The translations under genes and the position numbers were made by a program. Below the pieces are notes generated by a model. That model was not told where the DNA came from, did no database searches, and saw only the letters and a list, made by a program, of their open reading frames with translations. Positions 1 to 7,537 of a stretch of 62,700 bases of DNA are shown piece by piece. Location: positions 1 to 62,700 of the forward strand of contig CAJMLK010000013.1 of the NCBI GenBank assembly GCA_905214305.1, given 5' to 3'. The stretch is from an uncultured bacterium (GTDB taxonomy: Bacteria > Desulfobacterota > Desulfovibrionia > Desulfovibrionales > Desulfovibrionaceae). The number at the start of each line of letters is the position of its first letter. Position 1 is the stretch's first letter.

Positions 1-80
1 CCACTCATGGAAAAGAACAGCGTATCTGCCGATATGGACGCATCATTATAACTTTTTGCGGCCACATTCAGCCCTTGGCA

Positions 81-108
81 GAAAACCTCCAGCTTCGAGG
101 CTAGGAGG
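81..108 (-). terminator. Probable terminator of the HU gene
   Basis: On the minus strand, CCTCC-T-AGC pairs with GCT-GGAGG around a six-base loop, with one bulged base, and is followed by TTTTC. It lies about 27 bases past the HU stop. The stem is short, so efficiency is uncertain. Bases 1-80 show no gene. Confidence 0.5.
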
Positions 109-134
109 GTGAACAACGTGTTGACACTCTACAC

Positions 135-407
135 CTAGTTCAGTGAGTCTTTGAGCAGTTTGCCCGGGCGGAACTTGATAATCTTGCACGCCGGGATGGT
201 AAGCGTGTCGCCGGTGCGGGGGTTGCGGCCCTGCCTGGCCTTGCGGTGCTCCACTGCGAATGTGCCGAAACCGGTAAGCGTAAGTTTGGATTCCTTGACA
301 AGAGCGTCTTCGACAGAAGCGAGAAAGGCATTGAGGGTCCGTTCGGCAGCAGCCTTGGTCAGGTTGGCCTTGGCAGCAATTTTTTCTACAAGATCAGCCT
401 TAGTCAT
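135..407 (-). CDS. hup: HU family DNA-binding protein
   Basis: A 90-residue histone-like protein that binds and bends DNA as a dimer in the nucleoid. The length is typical of HU. Visible family features are the N-terminal helices (MTKADLVEKIA), GFGTF at 46-50, the DNA-inserting arm with RNPRTG at 61-66, and FRPGKLLKD at 79-87. The start at 407 is chosen because AGGAGG lies 8 bases upstream. The ATG at 413 is only 2 bases from that site, and a longer frame starting at 488 has no family similarity in its extra residues. The gene lies 114 bases downstream of rsmA on the same strand and is the last gene of this minus-strand group, with a terminator-like hairpin after it. Confidence 0.95.
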   Translation of the reverse strand: MTKADLVEKIAAKANLTKAAAERTLNAFLASVEDALVKESKLTLTGFGTFAVEHRKARQGRNPRTGDTLTIPACKIIKFRPGKLLKDSLN

Positions 408-521
408 CAGCATGTCCTCCTGAAAGGTTCCCCCGCGCGCTGTTTCAGGCGGCCTTCGCGACTCTGGTAAAAGCCGGAAGGCATACAACGCAGCAAGATT
501 AGTGGATAGACTGAAAACTTT

Positions 522-1361
522 TTATGCCTTGTTGTCAAGCTGTGAAGCCCAAAAAGCGGCTATACGCTGGAAATCGGAGCATGACAGAGCTTCCGGTCGC
601 AAGGCTGGATCAATGCCGGCATCGTGCAGGGACTTCTCCAGGCCCGGCAGTGCGGCACGGCGGAATATGCCGCCAAGTTGCTTGCGTCGTTGCTGAAAAC
701 ATACCCGCAGAAGCCGCGAGAGCAGCTTCGGGTGTTCGGGCCGGTCATGCGCGGGCAGCGGTTCAAAGCTCAGAACCGCAGAGTCTACCTTGGGAGGCGG
801 ACTGAACGCCCCCGGCCCCACCACAAACTCCATACGCGGGCGGGCGTAGCTTTGCACCCATACCGAGAGCGCGCCGTAGTGCCCCGTGCCCGGCTGGGCA
901 GCCAGACGCTGCCCCACCTCTTTCTGCACCATAAAGGCGGCCCGTTGCCAGCCCGTGGAGCAGGATACGATGTCCCAGATCAGGGGGGATGCCACATTGT
1001 AGGGCAGGTTGCCTATGACTTTCCACGGCTCCTGAGGGGTGATGCGCTGCCATGCAAATTTCAGGGCATCCGTGAGCACGGCCTGGGTGTTGGGGCCGCC
1101 CAGCCTTTGCCGTTCTGCAGCCCAGTGGCGGTCTTTTTCCAGCAGCAAAAGGCGTGCGTGGGGGGCTGCCTCAATGGCACGTGTCAGCGCTCCGGGGCCG
1201 GGGCCGATCTCAATGATGCGATCCTGTGCCCCGGGCGCAATGAGCGCCGCGATTCGGTGGCAGATGTCTTCCCGCCGCAAAAAATGTTGTCCCAGGCTTT
1301 TCTTGGCGCGGGGAGAATGAGTGGCAGAATTTTTTTTCATATGGGGGGATGCGACAGACAT
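522..1361 (-). CDS. rsmA: 16S rRNA dimethyladenosine transferase RsmA (KsgA)
   Basis: A 279-residue SAM-dependent methyltransferase that dimethylates two adjacent adenosines near the 3' end of 16S rRNA during 30S maturation. Seen in the sequence: KKSLGQHFL at 20-28, the SAM-binding loop EIGPGPG at 51-57, the catalytic NLPYNV motif at 118-123, and the FSPPPKVDSAV segment typical of the family. The length is normal. The start at 1361 has a GAGG a few bases upstream that overlaps the stop of the EF-G gene. The in-frame ATG at 1340 has no Shine-Dalgarno sequence. Only 6 bases separate it from the upstream fusA2 gene, so the two are probably co-transcribed and translationally coupled. Pairing a rRNA maturation enzyme with an EF-G paralogue suggests a small translation-related unit. 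Confidence 0.96.
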   Translation of the reverse strand: MSVASPHMKKNSATHSPRAKKSLGQHFLRREDICHRIAALIAPGAQDRIIEIGPGPGALTRAIEAAPHARLLLLEKDRHWAAERQRLGGPNTQAVLTDALKFAWQRITPQEPWKVIGNLPYNVASPLIWDIVSCSTGWQRAAFMVQKEVGQRLAAQPGTGHYGALSVWVQSYARPRMEFVVGPGAFSPPPKVDSAVLSFEPLPAHDRPEHPKLLSRLLRVCFQQRRKQLGGIFRRAALPGLEKSLHDAGIDPALRPEALSCSDFQRIAAFWASQLDNKA

Positions 1362-1367
1362 GGGGCC

Positions 1368-3419
1368 TCAGGGCAGGTCAAAGCGGTCAAAGGTCATTAC
1401 CAGTCCGGCCCGGCCCTGTGTGGCCGAGCGCAGCGAGGTGGAAAAGCCAAACAGGCGACGCAGGGGAGCCGTGCCGCGAAGGGCCTTGCGCCCCCCGTGG
1501 TCATCAAGGTCTTCCACCTTGCCGCCGCAGGAGTTGAGCAGGCTGATGGCAGCGCCCAGAAAGTCTTCGGGGACGGAAATTTCAACCCGCATGACGGGTT
1601 CAAGGCACACGGGGGCGGCGGTGGCCAGCGCTTCGCGCAGTGCCTGTCCCGCTGCCATGTGACATCCCGGAACCGTTGTCAGACCTTCGCGCCGTTCCAC
1701 TCCATTCAGGGTCACGGCAACATCAGTGACCGGATAGCCTGTGAGGTCGCCACTCTGCAAGGCGTCACGCACGCCTTCAATGGCCGCATCCACATAAGCG
1801 GGGGGCAGGATTTTACGTGCCTCTTCGGGATTGTCGGGCAGAAAGTCCCCGACTTCCACGGTATTGCCGCTACCGCGCGGCCGTGGGGTCACGCGCAGGC
1901 TTACCGTGCCCTGATGGTGCTCCTTGCCCAGTTCGCGGTCAAAGGTCACGGTGGCGGCGGCTTCCTTGCGCACGGTTTCGCGCAGAACGACCTGCGGATT
2001 GCCTGAACGGGGGCTGATGCCATATTCGCGCCGCATGCGCTCCAGCAGCACATCCAGATGCAGTTCGCCCATGCCGGAAACCATGCGCATGCCCGTGTCG
2101 TCATCCATCAGCGCCTTAAGGGTGGGATCCTCTTCGGCGTAGCGGGTCAGGGCTTCATCCAGAATCTTGCCTTCATCGGCATTGCGAGGCTCAAGGGCGA
2201 GGGTGATCACCGGAGCATTGGCCTCTATGCTTTCAAGCGAAAGCTGCCGGTCACGCGAGGTGAATGTTTCGCCGGTATGAGCGGAGCGCAGGCCCACGGC
2301 CACGACAATTTCTCCGGCAGAGGCGGTTTCAAGCTGCTCACGGCGATCGGCATGGGGCCTGTAAAGACGGCTCAGGCGGTCATCCTTGTTTTGTGCCGTG
2401 TTGCGCAGGTTGTCGCCTTCATGAATGCGGCCCGCATACATGCGGAGAAAGCAGTGTTTTCTGTTTTCTTCAAGCAGGACCTTGAACACAAGAGCCACGG
2501 CCGGTGCATCGGCATCGGGCAGTACCATGACCTCATGCCCCTCGGCGTCAAGCCCCACAGGAGCGGGAACATCCAGTGGAGAAGGCAGCCAGCGGCACAC
2601 GGCATCCAGCACAGGCTGTATACCGGCGTTGCGCAGGGCCGAACCGCAAAAGACCGGGGTTATGCTGCGGGCCAGAACGGCCCGGCGCATGGCGGCGTGA
2701 ACGGCATTGGCGTCATGGGTGTTTTCAAGATAGGGGACCAGAAAATCTTCATCAGCTTCGGCCAGTTTTTCCAGCATCTGCTCGCGCCAGGGGGCGGCAA
2801 GCGCGGCCTGTTCCGGCGAGAAGGGGGCGTGGTTTACGGTTTGCCCCTGATCAGTCTCGTCAAAAGTCAGGCATTCTTCATGCACGAGGTCAAGAACAGC
2901 GCAAAAGTCTTCACCCTGACCAAGGGGGATGGCAACCGCGACCGCATTGGCGGCAAGCCTTTGGCGCATGGCGGCCAGCGTCGCCTCAAAGTCAGCGCCC
3001 ATTCTGTCCATTTTGTTGATAAAGGCTATCTTGGGGACGCCGAAATCCTCAGACTGCCGCCAGACGGTTTCTGATTGCGGCTCCACGCCGCCCACAGCGC
3101 AAAAAACGCCGACCGCCCCGTCCAGCACACGCAGGGAGCGCTCCACCTCAATGGTAAAGTCCACGTGCCCGGGAGTATCAATAAGATTGATGGTATGGTC
3201 GTTCCACTGGCATGTGGTACATGCGGACATGATGGTAATGCCGCGTTCCTGCTCTTCGGGCATGAAATCCATAGTGGCTGCACCGTCGTGCACTTCGCCC
3301 ATGCGGTGGATTTTGCGGCTGTAAAACAGCATGCGCTCCGACAGCGTGGTCTTGCCTGCGTCGATATGGGCTATGATGCCAATGTTGCGGATGCGATCAA
3401 TGCTGGACTGGCTCGACAT
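1368..3419 (-). CDS. fusA2: Elongation factor G paralogue (EF-G2 type)
   Basis: A 683-residue translational GTPase of the EF-G family, cytosolic and ribosome-associated. GTPase motifs are intact: G1 AHIDAGKT at 17-24, the switch region with EEQERGITI near 55-63, G3 DTPGH at 81-85 and G4 NKMD at 135-138. Domains II to V follow at full length, including GMGELHLDVLLERMRREYG of domain III. It reads HDGAATMDFM before the switch, as in secondary EF-G copies, and it is not beside rpsL, rpsG or tuf, so it is probably a second EF-G rather than the main translocase. GGGAG lies 5 bases before the start. It sits 21 bases after the preceding gene and 6 bases before rsmA. Whether it acts in translocation, recycling or stress cannot be decided from sequence. 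Confidence 0.9.
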   Translation of the reverse strand: MSSQSSIDRIRNIGIIAHIDAGKTTLSERMLFYSRKIHRMGEVHDGAATMDFMPEEQERGITIMSACTTCQWNDHTINLIDTPGHVDFTIEVERSLRVLDGAVGVFCAVGGVEPQSETVWRQSEDFGVPKIAFINKMDRMGADFEATLAAMRQRLAANAVAVAIPLGQGEDFCAVLDLVHEECLTFDETDQGQTVNHAPFSPEQAALAAPWREQMLEKLAEADEDFLVPYLENTHDANAVHAAMRRAVLARSITPVFCGSALRNAGIQPVLDAVCRWLPSPLDVPAPVGLDAEGHEVMVLPDADAPAVALVFKVLLEENRKHCFLRMYAGRIHEGDNLRNTAQNKDDRLSRLYRPHADRREQLETASAGEIVVAVGLRSAHTGETFTSRDRQLSLESIEANAPVITLALEPRNADEGKILDEALTRYAEEDPTLKALMDDDTGMRMVSGMGELHLDVLLERMRREYGISPRSGNPQVVLRETVRKEAAATVTFDRELGKEHHQGTVSLRVTPRPRGSGNTVEVGDFLPDNPEEARKILPPAYVDAAIEGVRDALQSGDLTGYPVTDVAVTLNGVERREGLTTVPGCHMAAGQALREALATAAPVCLEPVMRVEISVPEDFLGAAISLLNSCGGKVEDLDDHGGRKALRGTAPLRRLFGFSTSLRSATQGRAGLVMTFDRFDLP

Positions 3420-3440
3420 GGCGGCTCCCGGACAGGCTGA

Positions 3441-4481
3441 TTATAACAGGCCGAAGGCCAGGCTGTGTACGCGAAAAAAGTCCGGCGTAAGGCCGGGATG
3501 CAGCCAGAACCCTTCGCACCCCGGGGTCAGGGTGAGCAGGGGCGCGCAGGCATGCGGGTTCCTCTCCGGGCAGCTGGCGGAAGGCCGGGCGGGGCCGGTA
3601 AAAACATATTGCGCGTGGGGCCTTGCCGCATTTGTACCGGCAGGGTGCGACAGATGGGGGGGCGCTGCCGGAACTTCCGGCAAAAAATCGCTCTGCGCGT
3701 TGGGGGAGGGCATGCATGTGCCCTGAGCCACAACATCTTGTGCCGCTTTTTCGGAAAAAGCTGTGCGCGCCGGGGCGGTGTATGGCATGAAATTTGCCCC
3801 TGCCTGCGCAAAGGCCAGAGCTTCCATGTCAAATCCGGAACTTTCGGCGCACTCGCCGGAGCTGCTTTCTGCATGGGCCGGGGGCAGTACCAGCGTTGGC
3901 GCGCGGTCTTCCTGCCAGCAGGGCAGGCCCAGAGAGTGCGCAAAGGCGGCAGTGTCCTCCAGTTCGCCCGCGTGCAGCAGCAGAAGACGCCCGTGGCCGG
4001 GACCGCATTGTTCCAGCAGTGCATGCAGGTCCTGGGCATCCAGCACAAAAACGTCTTCCACACCGCTCAGTTCCAGACTCACAAGTGCGGAGGGATGGGG
4101 GGGGCCGCCTACGCAGACAGCGCCCACAAGGGGAACGTCGGCCAGAACAGGGGCAATGCAGGCCGCTGCCATGCGTGCCGCCGCGGCATAGGACGGCGAA
4201 AAGGCAATGACCGTCCATGCCGCAGCCTGATTTTCATGTTCGCGCCAGAAGCCGAGCCGGTCGTTGCTCCGGATTTCGCGTCCATGTCCGGTACTGGAGC
4301 CGAAATGCATGTGCGTGAGCGCCAGCCCTGTTTTTATGGCGGCCCGCCATGTGGGGGGCGTTGCTTCATAGGCGTCGGCGGCCAGATTGTCATCCAGGCG
4401 CGCCTGTTCCATCCAGTGGGGCCATTGGGACCACGGCGCATCGGGTGTGCTGCCGGACGTTGGTGCGTTGGGTGCGGACAT
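3441..4481 (-). CDS. Unrecognised 346-residue protein, faintly HisD-like
   Basis: No confident family. Residues about 85-175 alternate hydrophobic strands and Ala-rich helices (for example WTVIAFSPSYAAAARMAAA, then GVEDVFVLDAQDLHALL). This weakly recalls the nucleotide-binding half of histidinol dehydrogenase and aldehyde dehydrogenase folds, but no catalytic signature of either is seen. Residues about 180-310 are low complexity (Ala, Pro, Ser, Cys), and the end (LTLTPGCEGFWLHPGLTPDFFR) looks structured again. There is no signal peptide or membrane segment. The gene lies 15 bases after argH and 21 before fusA2 on the same strand, so it belongs to that operon. AGGA upstream supports the start. 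The call rests only on an intact, well-spaced frame with GC-rich coding bias. Confidence 0.75.
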   Translation of the reverse strand: MSAPNAPTSGSTPDAPWSQWPHWMEQARLDDNLAADAYEATPPTWRAAIKTGLALTHMHFGSSTGHGREIRSNDRLGFWREHENQAAAWTVIAFSPSYAAAARMAAACIAPVLADVPLVGAVCVGGPPHPSALVSLELSGVEDVFVLDAQDLHALLEQCGPGHGRLLLLHAGELEDTAAFAHSLGLPCWQEDRAPTLVLPPAHAESSSGECAESSGFDMEALAFAQAGANFMPYTAPARTAFSEKAAQDVVAQGTCMPSPNAQSDFLPEVPAAPPHLSHPAGTNAARPHAQYVFTGPARPSASCPERNPHACAPLLTLTPGCEGFWLHPGLTPDFFRVHSLAFGLL

Positions 4482-4496
4482 GCGAGGGGCTTCCTG

Positions 4497-5897
4497 CTAC
4501 TGGGCCTCGGCGTCCATGCCGGCAAGCCATGTTCTGAGCTGGGCCACTTGCGCGGCCACGGATTGCGGCCCGGTTCCGCCGAAGGTTTCACGCCGTTGTA
4601 CCGCGGCCGTATAGTCCAGCACTGCGTACACGTCTTCATCAATGCGTGGCTCAAGGGCCTGCATTTCGGGCAGGGTAAGGTCTTCAAGCCCTTTGCCCTG
4701 TTTTTCCGCCGCAGCCACACATTGGCCGGTAACATGGTGCGCCTCGCGGAAGGGAAGCCCCTTGCCCACAAGGTAGTCGGCCAGCTCCGTGGCGTTGAGG
4801 AAACCGGCCTTGCAGGCTTCGCGCATGCGCTCCGTGCGAAAGGAGATTTCTTCCATCATGCCGGCCATGAGCCGCAAGGATGTTTCCACCGTCCTGTCGG
4901 CATCAAGAAAGCCTTCCTTGTCTTCCTGCATGTCGCGATTGTAGGCGAGAGGCAGGGCTTTCATGGTTGTGAGCATGCCCATGAGCGAGCCGTAGACGCG
5001 CCCGGTTTTGCCACGCATAAGTTCTGCCACATCGGGATTTTTCTTTTGCGGCATGATGGAGGAGCCTGTGGCGTAGCTGTCGGGCAGGCGCACAAAGCCA
5101 AAAGCGGGATTGGCCCACAGGATGATTTCTTCACACAGGCGCGAGAGGTGCATCATGATGGTGGAACCGCCAAACAGGGCTTCAAGAACAAAGTCCCTGT
5201 CGGACACGGCATCCATGGAGTTGTTGTAAACGCCGGTAAAGCCCACGTCCTCGGCCACGCTTTGCGGGTCAAGCGGATACGTCGTGCCAGCCAGAGCGGC
5301 CGCGCCCAGAGGGGAGACGCGCACCCGGTCAAGGCAGTCCGCAAGGCGCAGGGCATCGCGCCGGAACATCCAGGCATAGGCCAGCAGGTGGTGAGCCAGG
5401 CTCACGGGCTGCGCGGGCTGCAGGTGGGTGCAGCCGGGCAGGATGTCGTCAGCATGCTCGGTGGCGCGCTGCACAAGGATGGCGCACAGGGCTGCGGCGC
5501 GCTGTCGCCACGTTTCCAGCCTGTCTGCCACAAAAAGACGAAAGCTCAAGCCAACCTGATCGTTGCGGCTGCGGCCCGTGTGCAGTTTCTTGCCCACATT
5601 GCCCATGATTTCTGTCAGACGCGCCTCGATATTCATATGCACGTCTTCCAGTTCCGGCTTCCAGATGAAACTTCCGGTGCGAATTTCTTCGCGCACACGG
5701 TCAAGCCCTTCAACCAGCAGTTGCGCTTCCGAGGGCGTGATGACACCCTGACGGCCCAGCATGCGGGCATGCGCCTGTGAGGCGCGGATGTCCTGATCGT
5801 AAAGCGCTCTGTCGTAGGACTGCGAGTCAGTATACTGGGCCACGGCTTCCTTGGGGCCTTCGGCAAAGCGACCGCCCCAGCTCTGGTTGGTTTTCAT
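4497..5897 (-). CDS. argH: Argininosuccinate lyase
   Basis: A 466-residue enzyme of the fumarase/aspartase superfamily. It cleaves argininosuccinate to arginine and fumarate, the last step of arginine synthesis, in the cytosol as a tetramer. Seen in the sequence: the N-terminal WGGRF, the HTGRSRND segment, TYPLDP, and the signature GSSIMPQKKNPD near residue 280 whose flexible serine loop carries the catalytic base. The length matches the family. The gene lies downstream of argG on the same strand, separated by 227 bases that contain two strong hairpins. The unrecognised 346-residue gene follows after 15 bases. The Shine-Dalgarno sequence before the start is weak. Confidence 0.97.
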   Translation of the reverse strand: MKTNQSWGGRFAEGPKEAVAQYTDSQSYDRALYDQDIRASQAHARMLGRQGVITPSEAQLLVEGLDRVREEIRTGSFIWKPELEDVHMNIEARLTEIMGNVGKKLHTGRSRNDQVGLSFRLFVADRLETWRQRAAALCAILVQRATEHADDILPGCTHLQPAQPVSLAHHLLAYAWMFRRDALRLADCLDRVRVSPLGAAALAGTTYPLDPQSVAEDVGFTGVYNNSMDAVSDRDFVLEALFGGSTIMMHLSRLCEEIILWANPAFGFVRLPDSYATGSSIMPQKKNPDVAELMRGKTGRVYGSLMGMLTTMKALPLAYNRDMQEDKEGFLDADRTVETSLRLMAGMMEEISFRTERMREACKAGFLNATELADYLVGKGLPFREAHHVTGQCVAAAEKQGKGLEDLTLPEMQALEPRIDEDVYAVLDYTAAVQRRETFGGTGPQSVAAQVAQLRTWLAGMDAEAQ

Positions 5898-6063
5898 GGC
5901 AGCATCCGTTTGAAAAATCGTGTGTTAGAAAAAGATCGTCGTTGGCCGGTGTTGTCTTGATGAACACGGAACCGTTTTTTGCCGTGCCTGCCCCGCAGAA
6001 AATGGCTTGCATTATCCCCGTAGGGGGGCGGCACTTTGCTGGCGAAGCTTTCCTTGAGAACTC

Positions 6064-6116
6064 CGGCAACCCGCAGGCACTGGCCCACGGGTTGCCGCTG
6101 CCGGACGGCATCCGGC
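6064..6116 (-). other. Two tandem hairpins between argG and argH
   Basis: A perfect 10-bp stem (CGGCAACCCG at 6064-6073 against CGGGTTGCCG at 6088-6097, 14-base loop) sits 2 bases from a second stem (GCCGGA/TCCGGC, 6100-6116, 5-base loop). Neither is followed by a T-run on the minus strand, so they may stabilise or process the argG-argH transcript rather than end it. Confidence 0.6.
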
Positions 6117-6124
6117 GTTCCGTA

Positions 6125-7330
6125 TTATTTTTTCAGCCTGTCGGCGACAGCCGCGTGCAGACGCAGACGCAGACTGTTGAGGCATATGAAGCCCGCCGCG
6201 TCCTTATGGTCGTAGTCGCCGCCCTCGAACGTCGCCAGGTCTTCAGAGAAAAGGGAATTGGGAGACGTGCGGGACAGGGGCCATACGCCGCCCTTGTACA
6301 GCTTGGCGCGCACCGTACCGGTGACGCATTCCTGCGACTTGTCCATGAATGCCTGCATGGCTTCGCGCTCGGGCGAATACCAGAATCCATTGTACACGCA
6401 CTGGGAATAGCGCACGGCCAGCATGTCGCGAATGCCCAGCAGTTCGCGGTCCATGCAGATGCCTTCAAGGTCGCGGTGCAATTTGTAGAGCAGGGTTCCT
6501 GCGGGGTTTTCGTACACGCCGCGGCACTTCATGCCCACAAAACGGTTTTCCACCATGTCATCACGACCTATGCCGTTGCGCCCGGCGATTTCGGCCAGGG
6601 TGGTTATGACAGCGGCGGGGGAGAGCGCCTTGCCATTGACGGCAACGGGGTTGCCACGCTCAAAGTCCACAGTGACAATTTCAGGCGTATCGGGGGCCTG
6701 CTCCACGGGAACACAGCGCTCATGGCAGGATTCGTGCGGGGCGTTGCCCGGGTCTTCCAGTTCGCTGCCTTCAAAGCTGGTGTGCAGCATGTTGGCGTCC
6801 ATGCTGTAGCGCTTGGCCGAGCTGGAGATGGGGATGCCGTGCTTTTCTGCAAAGGCGGTAAGGGCCGTGCGGGACATGAGTTCCCACTCGCGCCAGGGGG
6901 CGATGACCTTGATATCCGGCGCCAGAGCGCTGGCCGCGAATTCGAAGCGAACCTGATCGTTGCCCTTGCCGGTGGCGCCGTGGGATATGGCATCGGCCCC
7001 TTCCTTGCGGGCGATGTCCACCAGAGCCTTGGCAATGAGGGGCCGGGCGATGGAGGTTCCGAGCAGGTAGCGACCTTCATAGATGGCCGCACCGCGCATC
7101 ATGGGAAAGACAAAGTCTTTGGCCATTTCTTCGCGCAGGTCGACTACATAGGCTTTGGAGGCGCCGGTTTTGAGCGCCTTTTCTTCCACGCCGGAAAGGT
7201 CTTCGGGCTGGCCCAGATCGGCGGTAACGGCAATGACCTCGCATTTGTAGGTCTCAATAAGCCATTTGAGAATGACTGATGTATCAAGCCCGCCGGAGTA
7301 GGCGAGAACAACTTTTTTTATGTCTTGCAT
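6125..7330 (-). CDS. argG: Argininosuccinate synthase
   Basis: A 401-residue ATP-dependent ligase that joins citrulline and aspartate into argininosuccinate. The N-terminal ATP pyrophosphatase loop SGGLDTS is at 12-18. Further family segments include HGATGKGNDQVRFE and YSMDANMLHTSFEGSELEDP. The length is normal. The start is the ATG at 7330, with AGGGGGC about 8 bases upstream. A TTG two codons earlier (7336) is less likely. The gene is divergent from carB across about 207 bases, so the two pathways feeding arginine share a control region. argH follows on the same strand. A minus-strand promoter candidate is at 7362-7390. Confidence 0.97.
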   Translation of the reverse strand: MQDIKKVVLAYSGGLDTSVILKWLIETYKCEVIAVTADLGQPEDLSGVEEKALKTGASKAYVVDLREEMAKDFVFPMMRGAAIYEGRYLLGTSIARPLIAKALVDIARKEGADAISHGATGKGNDQVRFEFAASALAPDIKVIAPWREWELMSRTALTAFAEKHGIPISSSAKRYSMDANMLHTSFEGSELEDPGNAPHESCHERCVPVEQAPDTPEIVTVDFERGNPVAVNGKALSPAAVITTLAEIAGRNGIGRDDMVENRFVGMKCRGVYENPAGTLLYKLHRDLEGICMDRELLGIRDMLAVRYSQCVYNGFWYSPEREAMQAFMDKSQECVTGTVRAKLYKGGVWPLSRTSPNSLFSEDLATFEGGDYDHKDAAGFICLNSLRLRLHAAVADRLKK

Positions 7331-7361
7331 TATCAAGCCCCCTTATGGATTCAAGAGAAGA

Positions 7362-7390
7362 AGTATTGCGTAAATCGGGGCGGGGCGCAA
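7362..7390 (-). promoter_or_regulatory. Candidate promoter of argG
   Basis: On the minus strand TTGCGC is separated by 17 bases from AATACT, 32 bases before the argG start. The match is partial (about 4 of 6 in each box), but spacing and position fit a sigma-70-type promoter. Confidence 0.4.
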
Positions 7391-7435
7391 GGCTTTAGTG
7401 CCGGAAGGAAAGCTGTGGGACTGCCGGAGAAATTG

Positions 7436-7464
7436 TTGACCTCGCTTCAAAGTGCATGTACTAT
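7436..7464 (+). promoter_or_regulatory. Candidate promoter of carB-carA
   Basis: TTGACC (7436-7441), a 17-base spacer, then TACTAT (7459-7464). It is a good sigma-70-type promoter 74 bases before the carB start. Confidence 0.6.
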
Positions 7465-7480
7465 TCTTCAGTTTGAGCAG

Positions 7481-7506
7481 GCGGTGACAACACACCGCAG
7501 CTTTTC
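7481..7506 (+). promoter_or_regulatory. Hairpin in the carB leader, possible attenuator
   Basis: GCGGTG (7481-7486) pairs with CACCGC (7493-7498) around a 6-base loop. After AGC comes TTTTCTT. It lies between the promoter candidate and the carB Shine-Dalgarno sequence, so it could act as a weak terminator controlling carBA. No leader peptide or binding site was recognised. Confidence 0.35.
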
Positions 7507-7537
7507 TTCACGATCCCCAAAGCCGCAGGAATATCCA

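Noticed and set aside
3465..5780. A 771-codon open frame on the plus strand
   Set aside because: It lies opposite argH and the gene next to it, has no family-like motif, and is a common by-product of high-GC coding sequence.
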